DNA of 6,011 bases from an uncultured Rubritalea sp. (GCA_937951395.1 CALFBV010000205.1:1-6011), one strand, 5' to 3'. Positions 1 through 6,011 are shown, numbered from the stretch's first letter. The notes: generated by a model not told the origin, from the letters alone. A program made the numbers and translations.

Positions 1-588
1 GGCTACGGAGTTCTGAGACTCTGCTGTGAGTGGCTTGAGGTTCTCCATATTGAAGCCTACTTGATTCGCGATCATAAGTAGTCCTGCGAGGAGAACGATA
101 GATCCAAACGCAAGGTAAACCGTGATTTGCCAAGCGACTTCCTTTCTGTTCCCACGACCAAGCATACCGATCATGAGGAAAGTGGGGATTAGAGCGAGTT
201 CATGGAAGGCGAAGAAGAAGAACAGATCCGTAGAGATGAATGCACCGATGGCTCCTGCGGAAATGAGGAGGGCGCTAGAATACCAAAGCTTCTCACGTCC
301 ACGAGGACAACTTCCGCTGAGTACCGCTGCTAATGTGACTATGACTGAAAGTAGTAACAGGATGACTGATATCCCACCGTTGCTGTGGAGATTCAACGTG
401 AGGTTGATGTCTGGCTTAGTGAGGACATTTAGAGTGAATCCTGTGCAACTAGTGGAAAGAGCGACTGCGGCTACGACAATGTTAGCCACTGCTGCTCCGA
501 GAGCGATCTTGCGGGCATTGCCTGCAATGGCAAAGAAGATAGCTATAGCTGCCAGTATGGGAATTAAGATGAGTGCTAGAGTAAGCAT
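1..588 (-). CDS. nuoM: NADH-quinone oxidoreductase subunit M (NuoM), 5' part, truncated by window edge
   Basis: Membrane-arm subunit of complex I, an antiporter-like proton channel between NuoL and NuoN in the cytoplasmic membrane. The gene starts at ATG 586-588 and stays open for 196 codons to the left edge; typical NuoM has about 500, so some 60% lies outside. The N-terminus MLTLALILIPILAAIAIFF is a first membrane helix. Further helices lie near residues 28-45, 73-91, 104-119, 120-143 and 155-174. The family core is seen at residues 122-144, LFFFFAFHELALIPTFLMIG, where E130 is the essential antiporter glutamate. The residue before it is His129, whereas most NuoM have Trp. The usual Lys a few residues into the next helix (E. 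coli context TKFFIYT) aligns with Gln154. It lies 26 bases after nuoL, with no Shine-Dalgarno; a run of six A's directly precedes the ATG. The later channel lysines and histidine are outside the window. Identification as NuoM rather than NuoL or NuoN rests on this motif and on operon order. Confidence 0.95.
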   Translation of the reverse strand, partial: MLTLALILIPILAAIAIFFAIAGNARKIALGAAVANIVVAAVALSTSCTGFTLNVLTKPDINLTLNLHSNGGISVILLLLSVIVTLAAVLSGSCPRGREKLWYSSALLISAGAIGAFISTDLFFFFAFHELALIPTFLMIGMLGRGNRKEVAWQITVYLAFGSIVLLAGLLMIANQVGFNMENLKPLTAESQNSVA

Positions 589-614
589 TTTTTTAGATAG
601 TTAGTAGAGAGTGG

Positions 615-2417
615 TTAGTTGAAAACAGTAAAGTAGATGGCGAGTAGGACTCCCACTCCGCTGATGAGAGCGTAGTGTGAGAGTTTTCCTGACTGAGCGT
701 GATTTCTGAAAATATTACCGGTTCCCTGAGCAAGTCTGGTGAAGCCTCCTACGAGCATTCCATTGATAATGAACTCATCGAGGAAGTGCACTACTGCTGC
801 CAGGATGTCCTGGAACCATTTCACGATGCCGGCATAGATCTCATCGATGTAGAATTTATTACGGAACAATGGGATGCTGATGGGATCTTCCTTTTTGCCT
901 TTGTAGAAGACCAAGACGAGAGCGAAACCAGCTAGGAGCGCGACTACAGAACATCCAGTGAGGAAGTTAAAATGTGGCGTTGTATCTGGGGTGAAATTGT
1001 TAGCTGGAATTAAGCTGCCAATAAATGGTGAAGCCAAAGCCATAGCGGCAAGAATCATTAGCGGGATAAACATTCTGGATTCTACTTCTGTTGCATGTTT
1101 AGCGTGATCATCTTTAGGTTCTCCGAGAAACGCTACAAAGATAAGACGGAACATGTAGAAGGATGTTAACGCTGCGACTACTAGTGCGACCCAAAAAAGA
1201 TAGATATTTTTTTCATGAGCTACGTGTAAGATCGCTTCCTTTGAGAAGAAACCTGAGAATAGAGGCACAGCGGTAAGAGCGAATGTTCCTATTAAAAAAG
1301 TAACTGCCGTGATAGGCATTTTCTTGAGAAGTCCGCCCATTTTCCAGATGTTCTGCTCGTGGTGGCAAGAATAGATGACTGCACCAGATCCGAGGAACAG
1401 GAGAGCCTTGAACCATGCGTGGGTGTAGAGGTGGAACATGCCTGCGTTTGGATTTAGTAGTCCAACCGCCATAACCATATAACCGAGTTGCGAGAGGGTG
1501 GAGTAGGCGAGGATTTTCTTGATGTCGTTCTGCTGCGTCGCCATGAGAGCCGCGACGAGTGAGGTGATGCCACCGATCCATGCGATGACTTGGGTAGCAG
1601 GAACCGCGGCAAGAGCTTCTAGTCCGATAGCTCCGAAGAAACGAGCCATCATGTATACACCAGCTGCAACCATAGTCGCCGCGTGGATGAGAGCTGATAC
1701 TGGAGTAGGTCCTTCCATCGCATCTGGGAGCCAGACGTGGAGTGGGAGCTGAGCAGATTTACCAATAGCACCACAGAAGACGAGCAATACGGCTATACCT
1801 GCAAGACACTCTCCGTGTGAGATGAATGCTGCGCCATCCATATTTGAAAATACTAATGAGCCTGCAAGAATCCATGTCATAAGGATACCAATGAGGAATC
1901 CAAAGTCACCGATTCTGTTAGAGAGAAATGCCTTTTTCGCAGCATCCGCGGCTGTGTCCTTTTTATACCAATGACCAATGAGGAGATATGAAGATAGGCC
2001 TACAAGCTCCCAGAAGATGAACATCATGATGAAGTTCTCCGCAAGGACGATACCAGTCATGGAGAACATGAAGAGCGAGAGATTACCGAAGTAGCGCGCC
2101 TTGGCGTCATCGTCTTCCATGTAGGCAAGTGAGAACACATGCACGAGAAAACCAATACCAGTCACGACGATCATCATGCCCTTCGCAAGCTGATCATTTT
2201 CGAATCCAATTTTAACATCAAAGGAACCAACGCTAATCCAAGTCCAGGAAGCTGGAATGGTGAATACCTCACGTGTCCAAAGTATAGCGAGAACGAGTGT
2301 GCCAAAAGTAAATAGCGTCCCGATCTTAGCCGCGAGCCCCGCATAGTTTTGCTTCAGCACGAAATGAATGAGTGCCGCGCTTACCAGTGGTAGGATAAAT
2401 AGTAACCAGAGTGTCAT
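615..2417 (-). CDS. nuoL: NADH-quinone oxidoreductase subunit L (NuoL)
   Basis: Distal antiporter-like proton pump of complex I in the cytoplasmic membrane, 600 residues against 613 in E. coli. The proton-antiporter N-terminal domain and main antiporter domain run from about residue 65 to 430. The channel residues are all present: E137 in FIFWELVGLSSYLLIG, K220 in GAIGKSAQLPLHVWLPDAM, H245 in SALIHAATMVAAGVYM, K337 in HAWFKALLFLGSG and K393 in GFFSKEAIL. The C-terminal part begins around FYIDEIYAG (residues 522-530) and fits the long lateral helix that clamps the membrane arm (about 530-572), followed by a last membrane helix (about 581-598). The start ATG is 2415-2417, giving a hydrophobic first helix MTLWLLFILPLVSAALIHF. 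The gene begins 10 bases after the nuoK stop and has no visible Shine-Dalgarno. Nothing suggests damage; this is an ordinary, intact NuoL. Confidence 0.98.
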   Translation of the reverse strand: MTLWLLFILPLVSAALIHFVLKQNYAGLAAKIGTLFTFGTLVLAILWTREVFTIPASWTWISVGSFDVKIGFENDQLAKGMMIVVTGIGFLVHVFSLAYMEDDDAKARYFGNLSLFMFSMTGIVLAENFIMMFIFWELVGLSSYLLIGHWYKKDTAADAAKKAFLSNRIGDFGFLIGILMTWILAGSLVFSNMDGAAFISHGECLAGIAVLLVFCGAIGKSAQLPLHVWLPDAMEGPTPVSALIHAATMVAAGVYMMARFFGAIGLEALAAVPATQVIAWIGGITSLVAALMATQQNDIKKILAYSTLSQLGYMVMAVGLLNPNAGMFHLYTHAWFKALLFLGSGAVIYSCHHEQNIWKMGGLLKKMPITAVTFLIGTFALTAVPLFSGFFSKEAILHVAHEKNIYLFWVALVVAALTSFYMFRLIFVAFLGEPKDDHAKHATEVESRMFIPLMILAAMALASPFIGSLIPANNFTPDTTPHFNFLTGCSVVALLAGFALVLVFYKGKKEDPISIPLFRNKFYIDEIYAGIVKWFQDILAAVVHFLDEFIINGMLVGGFTRLAQGTGNIFRNHAQSGKLSHYALISGVGVLLAIYFTVFN

Positions 2418-2427
2418 GATGAGTAAT

Positions 2428-2757
2428 TTAATTCTTTAGGGTAGTGAGGGTATCTGTGCTGATCGTCTTGCGTGCTCGGTAGAGAGCTACGATGATAGCT
2501 AGTCCGACTGCGACTTCTGCTGCCGCAACGGTGATGATGAAGAAGACGAGCATTTGTCCGTCATAGTCAGGGAGTCCGTGATTCATCTCAGTGTGCGCTC
2601 TGGAAAAGGCGACGAGGGTGAGAGATGCTGCAGCAAGCATCATTTCCAAACACATGAAAATGACGATGATATTGCGGCGGATAATCACTCCCGCTAGTCC
2701 GATAGCGAAGAGTAAGCCTGAAAAGAACAGGTATTCTGTTAGAGATGCAGTTGCCAT
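2428..2757 (-). CDS. nuoK: NADH-quinone oxidoreductase subunit K (NuoK)
   Basis: Small three-helix membrane subunit of complex I that carries part of the proton path between NuoJ and NuoN. It has 109 residues against 100 in E. coli. Helices lie near residues 7-25, 29-51 and 68-93. The two family glutamates are present: E38 in IFMCLEMMLAAASL and E81 in VAAAEVAVGLAIIVALYR. The middle loop HTEMNHGLPDYDGQ is also typical. The frame is open further upstream, to an ATG near 2916, but that stretch lies inside nuoJ and reads as a charged, non-hydrophobic tail. I therefore chose ATG 2755-2757 (MATASLTEYLFFSG), which matches the family N-terminus and falls 13 bases after the nuoJ stop. No Shine-Dalgarno precedes it. 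The C-terminal tail (KTISTDTLTTLKN) is slightly longer than usual. Confidence 0.97.
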   Translation of the reverse strand: MATASLTEYLFFSGLLFAIGLAGVIIRRNIIVIFMCLEMMLAAASLTLVAFSRAHTEMNHGLPDYDGQMLVFFIITVAAAEVAVGLAIIVALYRARKTISTDTLTTLKN

Positions 2758-2770
2758 GATTTTGAGGGAG

Positions 2771-3799
2771 TTATTTATTTTTGTTAGAATAGAGTTCAGC
2801 GGCTTGTGAGATCCAGTTGTCTCTATCGATCCGCCCTTTGAAGGAAAGGAGGTCATCAAATTCAGCCACGTTTTCAGGTGACCAATTTGCGATCTGCTTG
2901 AATGTATACACTCCAAATGAATTCAGCTTGTCCTCTAAGACAGGTCCCACTCCATTGATGATGACGAGGTCGTCCGCATAATCCGGGCGGTCCTCATAGA
3001 TGAGACCTAGTTTCTCATCTTGCTTAGCAGATTCAGCCAGAGGCTCTTCCGCTTTTACTTCAGGTTCTGCATCAAGTGAGAGCTCTACTTGCTCTACAGG
3101 CTCGTTAGATACTTTAGGAGTTTCTTCTGCCACAGAACCCATTGCATGTATGCTGACCTGAGGGATAGCACTAGATCTTGCTAGGGTCTTAGCCATTCTG
3201 TCATCTGCGTCAGTTTCAGGCTCATCGCCATGGAGCTTCTTAGAGAGAGTGACACAGCCAACAGTAGCTACGAGGAGAAGCACGGCTACTACTTGCAGTG
3301 GGAAATTGTAGTCCGTGAAGAGCTTCTGACCGATGAGGTTCACATCAGGGAGCTGACCATCAATGAGTTTATTACGGATCGCGCTAGTCTCAGGGACTTC
3401 AGTAAATGGGAGGTCTACTTCAGCTGCTATTAGTGCAGCTTTGTCTAATTTAGGGAAATCTGCCTTCACGCTGCTCAAAATAGGCAGAGTAATGAGAACA
3501 AATAGTAGGGGAATGAAGATGCCTGCTGCCAGTGATCCGTTGCTAAATTCCTTGCCTTCTTCTTTCTTGAGATCAAGCAGCATGATGATGAAGATGAACA
3601 GCACCATGATGGCTCCTGCATAAACGAGGACTTGCAGAGTTCCTACGAAGTAAGCATTCAGACCGATGAGTAGAGCTGCGATCCCAATAAAAGAACCGAT
3701 CATTCCCATTGCTGAGGAAACAGGATTTTTCAGAGCGACTACGCAGATACCACCTGCTATCGTTAGGATGGCGAATAGGTAAAAAAGTATGGTTGGCAT
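2771..3799 (-). CDS. nuoJ: NADH-quinone oxidoreductase subunit J (NuoJ) fused to a C-terminal helix-hairpin-helix domain
   Basis: Membrane-arm subunit of complex I next to NuoH, NuoK and NuoA. It couples quinone chemistry to the pumps through its third helix. The NuoJ part spans residues 1-190, with five helices near 3-22, 29-48, 53-76, 90-109 and 167-187. The diagnostic third helix reads LQVLVYAGAIMVLFIF (55-70). The loop between helices 4 and 5 is long, about 57 residues. In helix 5 the segment FTDYNFPLQVVAVLLLVATVG has Gln169 where most homologues carry Glu; the codon is CAA. After helix 5 come an acidic linker (about 190-275) and an HhH domain (about 276-338, INGVGP at 281-286). At 342 residues the protein is almost twice the usual length. 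Lys-rich ends follow helices 1, 3 and 5, so by the positive-inside rule the C-terminus, including the HhH domain, should be cytoplasmic. Start ATG 3797-3799 lies 33 bases after nuoI, with no Shine-Dalgarno. Confidence 0.95.
   Translation of the reverse strand: MPTILFYLFAILTIAGGICVVALKNPVSSAMGMIGSFIGIAALLIGLNAYFVGTLQVLVYAGAIMVLFIFIIMLLDLKKEEGKEFSNGSLAAGIFIPLLFVLITLPILSSVKADFPKLDKAALIAAEVDLPFTEVPETSAIRNKLIDGQLPDVNLIGQKLFTDYNFPLQVVAVLLLVATVGCVTLSKKLHGDEPETDADDRMAKTLARSSAIPQVSIHAMGSVAEETPKVSNEPVEQVELSLDAEPEVKAEEPLAESAKQDEKLGLIYEDRPDYADDLVIINGVGPVLEDKLNSFGVYTFKQIANWSPENVAEFDDLLSFKGRIDRDNWISQAAELYSNKNK
2786..2974 (-). other. Helix-hairpin-helix domain appended to NuoJ (domain within the nuoJ CDS)
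   Basis: Residues about 276-338 of the nuoJ product. The core is DDLVIINGVGPVLEDKLNSF, a helix, a GVGP hairpin (283-286) and a second helix. It is followed by GVYTFKQIANW, SPENVAEFDDLLSF and KGRIDRDNWISQAAEL. This order (hairpin, then 'GVYTFKQIA', then 'FKGR-x-DRD-x-W') is that of the small HhH/H3TH-like domain that I recall as a C-terminal extension of alphaproteobacterial NuoE, and elsewhere as an add-on to unrelated proteins. HhH domains often bind DNA without sequence specificity, but in a membrane-bound respiratory subunit a protein-contact or assembly role is at least as plausible. No nuclease active site is visible in these 63 residues. Function here is unknown. Confidence 0.85.
2975..3232 (-). 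other. Acidic low-complexity linker in NuoJ (within the nuoJ CDS)
   Basis: Residues about 190-275 of the nuoJ product join the last membrane helix to the HhH domain. The stretch is rich in Glu, Asp, Ala, Pro, Ser and Val, with repeated 'EP' and 'AE' pairs (NEPVEQVELSLDAEPEVKAE is an example). It has no hydrophobic segment, so it is probably a flexible tether. A few basic residues sit just after the membrane (SKKLH, then RMAKTLAR), as expected at a cytoplasmic membrane face. Confidence 0.75.
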
Positions 3800-3832
3800 G
3801 GAGATTGGTTACTAGGTTATTGAGTTATAAAG

Positions 3833-4402
3833 TTACTTAAGGTCATTCCATTTGTTGACGAGTCCGACGCGCTTGCCACCGATTTCGTAGAGGCGTTCTT
3901 TATTGTGGATCATTTCCTCGCGGCTGGTGCCGGTGATGGCGTAGTCTTTTCTTAGGTAGATGGCTTGCTCAGGGCAGACTTCCTCGCAGAGTCCGCAGTA
4001 GATGCAGCGGATCATGTCGATGTCGAATTCCTTTGGTCGTTTCTCTACTTTTGCCCATTCGTCACCTTCAGGGATCTCTCCTGGGATGATCTGGATGGCT
4101 TTTGGCGGGCAGATAAATTCACATAACTGGCAGGAGACACATCGCTCACGGTCTTGCTCATCAGTAACGAGAGCAGGAGCGCCACGATAATATTCTGGGA
4201 GTTCGTCATCCCATTTCTCTTCTGGATACTGCATTGTGACACCCAGACCAGTTGAGTTCAGAGATTCAGCTCCACGAGATTTCCCGAAGACAGACTTGAA
4301 GGCGTGCTTGAGTGTGACGAGTGTGCCTTTGAAAATGCCGATAAGATAAACCTCATCAGATTTGCTGAGCTCTGGGCGAGTTAGTTTAGTGACTTTTGCC
4401 AT
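3833..4402 (-). CDS. nuoI: NADH-quinone oxidoreductase subunit I (NuoI), 2x[4Fe-4S] ferredoxin-like
   Basis: Iron-sulfur subunit of the peripheral arm of complex I. It carries the two tetranuclear clusters N6a and N6b, which pass electrons from NuoG towards cluster N2 and quinone. It is 189 residues long, close to the usual 160-180. Both CxxCxxCxxxCP motifs are intact: C88, C91, C94, C98 in RCVSCQLCEFICPPKAI and C133, C136, C139, C143 in RCIYCGLCEEVCPEQAI. The N-terminal part (about 20-45) is an amphipathic segment (IGIFKGTLVTLKHAF) that lies on the membrane in homologues. The family segment YRGAPALV (72-79) precedes the first motif. I chose ATG 4400-4402 (MAKVTKLTRPE) because the further upstream ATG in this frame lies inside nuoH and adds an unconserved 22-residue tail. 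The gene begins 19 bases after the nuoH stop, with no Shine-Dalgarno. Confidence 0.97.
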   Translation of the reverse strand: MAKVTKLTRPELSKSDEVYLIGIFKGTLVTLKHAFKSVFGKSRGAESLNSTGLGVTMQYPEEKWDDELPEYYRGAPALVTDEQDRERCVSCQLCEFICPPKAIQIIPGEIPEGDEWAKVEKRPKEFDIDMIRCIYCGLCEEVCPEQAIYLRKDYAITGTSREEMIHNKERLYEIGGKRVGLVNKWNDLK

Positions 4403-4421
4403 GGTTATAAAGAATTGAGAA

Positions 4422-5666
4422 TTATGATTTGGCTGGTGTTTCAGCATCCGATGCGAGCATTCGATCAAGGGACTTTGCTATGTAGAACATGACTACTGAG
4501 AAGATCACGACTCCTGCTGTGGCTCCTGCTAGTTCTATGTTTGAAAGCTGACCTCTGTTGTAGGTCATGATGAGCGCGGCGATGAGGATGTTGATGAGCG
4601 CGGCTTCGAAGAATACTACCCAGCCGAGCTTCATGAGCTGATCATAGCGGAAACGTGGGACTGTCCAGCGGATCAGGATGAAGAATAGGATGAAGGCTAC
4701 GAGCTTAGCTAGGAATACACCGAGGTGGATGAGTCCGGCCCAGTCACCAAAGGTCTCGAATACCCAAGCATCAGCACCGAACCCGATGGACCAGCCACCG
4801 AGGAATAGTGTAACGATGAGAGCAGAACCTACAATCATAGCAGCGTATTCTCCTAGGAAGAAGAGGGCGAACTTCATAGATGAGTATTCTGTATGGTAGC
4901 CTCCCACGAGCTCTGTCTCACACTCAGGAAGGTCAAATGGCATACGGTTAGTCTCTGCAAAGATAGAGATGGTGAAGATGAAGAAAGAAATAATCATTGG
5001 TATCCATAAGAGCATACGCTCAGTGGTGAGACCTTCGCCCCAGAGTGGGAGGATGAGCCAGCCGTTCTTAGCTTGCTCAGCTACGATGTTAGATAGATTC
5101 AAATCACCGAAATGCATGAGCACTGGAATGACAGAAAGCCCGAGAGCGATCTCATAAGAAATCATCTGCGCACAGGAGCGAACTCCACCGAAGAATGAGT
5201 ATTTATTGTTAGATGCCCAGCCCGCTATGGTGATTCCATAAACGGAAAGTGAGGCGATGGCAAAGATGAGAAGGGGACCTACGGAAGCGTCTGCGATGAC
5301 TAATTTTTCACCAAATAGTGTAGATCCAAATGGCACGACTGAGAGTGTGACTAGAGCGGGCACCATTGTCAGAGCAGGAGCTAGCCAGAAGAAGAACTTG
5401 TTCACGTGTGACGGCACGAAGTCTTCTTTAAGAATAAATTTCAAGCCGTCAGCAAGAGGCTGTAGTAGTCCGAAGAAGCTGATATCTTTCTTAAAACCGA
5501 AGATGGTAAGCGGGATTCCAGTTCTGTTAGGTCCTACGCGGTCCTGAATGACGGCGGCGAACCTGCGCTCAGCATAAACTGAATACGCAATGATCGGCAA
5601 GGTCAGGACAAACGTGATGCCTATGACTTTAGCGAGAATGATGATGATAGGGATGAGTGATTCCAT
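4422..5666 (-). CDS. nuoH: NADH-quinone oxidoreductase subunit H (NuoH)
   Basis: Integral membrane subunit that, with NuoB and NuoD, forms the quinone-binding chamber and starts the proton path of complex I. Family signatures in order are AERRFAAVIQDRVGPNRTG (32-50), LLQPLADGLKFILKED (67-82), GWASNNKYSFFG (149-160), RSCAQMISYE (163-172), AETNRMPFDLPECETELVGG (237-256) with the acidic cluster E248, E250 and E252, YHTEYSSMKF (257-266), and RWTVPRFRYDQLM (333-345). At 414 residues it is longer than E. coli NuoH (325). Part of the excess is a longer loop before LLQPLADG and a longer segment around 197-220. About 40 residues are a C-terminal extension (374-414) with one more hydrophobic helix (about 378-397) and a polar tail. 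Start ATG 5664-5666 gives MESLIPIIIILAKVIGIT, a proper first helix. It begins 16 bases after nuoG; no Shine-Dalgarno is visible. Confidence 0.97.
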   Translation of the reverse strand: MESLIPIIIILAKVIGITFVLTLPIIAYSVYAERRFAAVIQDRVGPNRTGIPLTIFGFKKDISFFGLLQPLADGLKFILKEDFVPSHVNKFFFWLAPALTMVPALVTLSVVPFGSTLFGEKLVIADASVGPLLIFAIASLSVYGITIAGWASNNKYSFFGGVRSCAQMISYEIALGLSVIPVLMHFGDLNLSNIVAEQAKNGWLILPLWGEGLTTERMLLWIPMIISFFIFTISIFAETNRMPFDLPECETELVGGYHTEYSSMKFALFFLGEYAAMIVGSALIVTLFLGGWSIGFGADAWVFETFGDWAGLIHLGVFLAKLVAFILFFILIRWTVPRFRYDQLMKLGWVVFFEAALINILIAALIMTYNRGQLSNIELAGATAGVVIFSVVMFYIAKSLDRMLASDAETPAKS

Positions 5667-5682
5667 GGTGATTATTCGTTAA

Positions 5683-6011
5683 TTATCCTACAATAATGCC
5701 TGCTGCTGCCTGTGCTCGCTCCTTAGTTAGTAGTGGGATTTCTACGCCAGTTTCTATCAGCTGGACGCCAAGATTTCCAATCTTAGAGAATGTGACGCCG
5801 CTGAACTCAGGGATTGATGAAGCGATTACTTTTAGGACGTCTTCGATCATATACATGTCGTTGGATTCTCCGTTGATAGCGAGGATGAGGTCGCGGATGA
5901 TCTCCCAGTCTTCCTTAGAGTTACCAGGAGGCTGAATGGCTTGGTTGAGCCGTTGGAGTCTTCCTGTGACGTTGACCATGCTGCCGCGCTTTTCTGCAAA
6001 GCTAGCTCCAG
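5683..6011 (-). CDS. nuoG: NADH-quinone oxidoreductase subunit G (NuoG), C-terminal end, truncated by window edge
   Basis: Only the last 108 codons and the TAA stop are in the window; the frame is open through the right edge. It begins GASFAEKRGSMVNVTGRLQR and continues LNQAIQPPGNSKEDWEII. That is the pattern seen near the end of the molybdopterin-oxidoreductase-like domain of NuoG and related enzymes ('aEk-G-x-x-vN-x-x-gR-x-Q-x-x-x-x-A-x-x-pp-G-x-x-x-xDW-x-I'). The remaining tail to IIVG is helical and unremarkable. NuoG is the large iron-sulfur subunit of the cytoplasmic peripheral arm and passes electrons along the cluster chain to NuoI. An internal Met codon at 5977-5979 is not the start, since the conserved segment extends upstream of it. 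Position directly before nuoH fits the standard operon order. The iron-sulfur part lies outside the window. Confidence 0.92.
   Translation of the reverse strand, partial: GASFAEKRGSMVNVTGRLQRLNQAIQPPGNSKEDWEIIRDLILAINGESNDMYMIEDVLKVIASSIPEFSGVTFSKIGNLGVQLIETGVEIPLLTKERAQAAAGIIVG

Noticed and set aside
122..604. Plus-strand open frame of 160 codons at the left edge.
   Set aside because: It is antisense to the conserved NuoM reading frame. Its translation is basic and low in structure, and it has no recognisable motif.
699..935. Plus-strand open frame of 78 codons with an acidic, protein-like translation.
   Set aside because: It lies wholly antisense to nuoL and is in codon register with it, so nuoL hydrophobic codons (NTN) become charged codons (NAN) on the other strand. 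That explains the composition. There is no leader or family resemblance.
1207..1213. Run of seven A's on the coding strand within nuoL, a possible slippage site.
   Set aside because: The reading frame is intact and encodes conserved NuoL on both sides. No alternative frame product of interest follows.
1213..1581. Minus-strand open frame of 122 codons in another frame.
   Set aside because: It lies inside the highly conserved channel part of nuoL, is His/Arg-rich and shows no family features; a frame shadow.
2758..2916. Possible 53-codon N-terminal extension of NuoK overlapping the end of nuoJ.
   Set aside because: The added residues are polar and unlike any NuoK. The ATG at 2755-2757 gives the family N-terminus directly before the first helix.
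3833..4242. Minus-strand 65-codon frame at 4045-4242 and plus-strand frame at 4002-4190 within nuoI.
   Set aside because: Both are in other frames of a gene with two perfect iron-sulfur motifs; no independent support.
3824..4412. The 9-base word CTTTATAAC occurs in the leaders of both nuoI and nuoJ (plus strand 4404-4412 and 3824-3832).
   Set aside because: Its distance to the start differs (2 versus 24 bases), it is A/T-rich, and it is absent from the other leaders. Chance is the simpler explanation.
4403..4468. Possible 22-codon N-terminal extension of NuoI overlapping the end of nuoH.
   Set aside because: It overlaps the nuoH coding region, is unconserved in style, and has no better ribosome site than the chosen start.

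Overview
The window is one continuous stretch of a bacterial nuo operon, which encodes proton-translocating NADH:quinone oxidoreductase (respiratory complex I). All genes read leftwards on the minus strand. In transcription order (right to left) they are nuoG (3' end only), nuoH, nuoI, nuoJ, nuoK, nuoL and nuoM (5' two-fifths or so, running off the left edge). This is the classical G-H-I-J-K-L-M order. Gaps between genes are only 10 to 33 bases, all six visible stop codons are TAA, and no room is left for an internal terminator or an extra gene. I see no RNA gene, mobile element, CRISPR array or gene on the plus strand. The plus-strand open frames are antisense shadows of membrane-protein genes.

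The genes cover three parts of the complex. NuoG (its C-terminal end) and NuoI belong to the peripheral arm and its iron-sulfur chain. NuoH forms the quinone chamber at the arm junction. NuoJ, NuoK, NuoL and NuoM form the membrane arm that pumps protons. The hallmark ionisable residues are present in NuoL, NuoK, NuoH and (as far as visible) NuoM, and NuoI keeps both four-cysteine cluster motifs, so the complex looks functional.

The most unusual gene is nuoJ. It encodes 342 residues, against roughly 165 to 205 for typical NuoJ. The five-helix membrane part is followed by an acidic linker and a C-terminal helix-hairpin-helix (HhH) domain. This domain resembles the one I recall fused to the C-terminus of alphaproteobacterial NuoE and found in other proteins. 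Its NuoJ also has Gln where the last membrane helix usually carries Glu. NuoM has a His-Glu pair in place of the usual Trp-Glu at the key glutamate. NuoH carries an extra C-terminal membrane helix. None of the six visible start codons has a convincing Shine-Dalgarno sequence.

The host is a Gram-negative-type bacterium with a full 14-subunit-style operon. The protein style and weak ribosome binding sites make me lean towards Verrucomicrobiota or a nearby lineage. This is an impression from sequence style, not a result of comparison.
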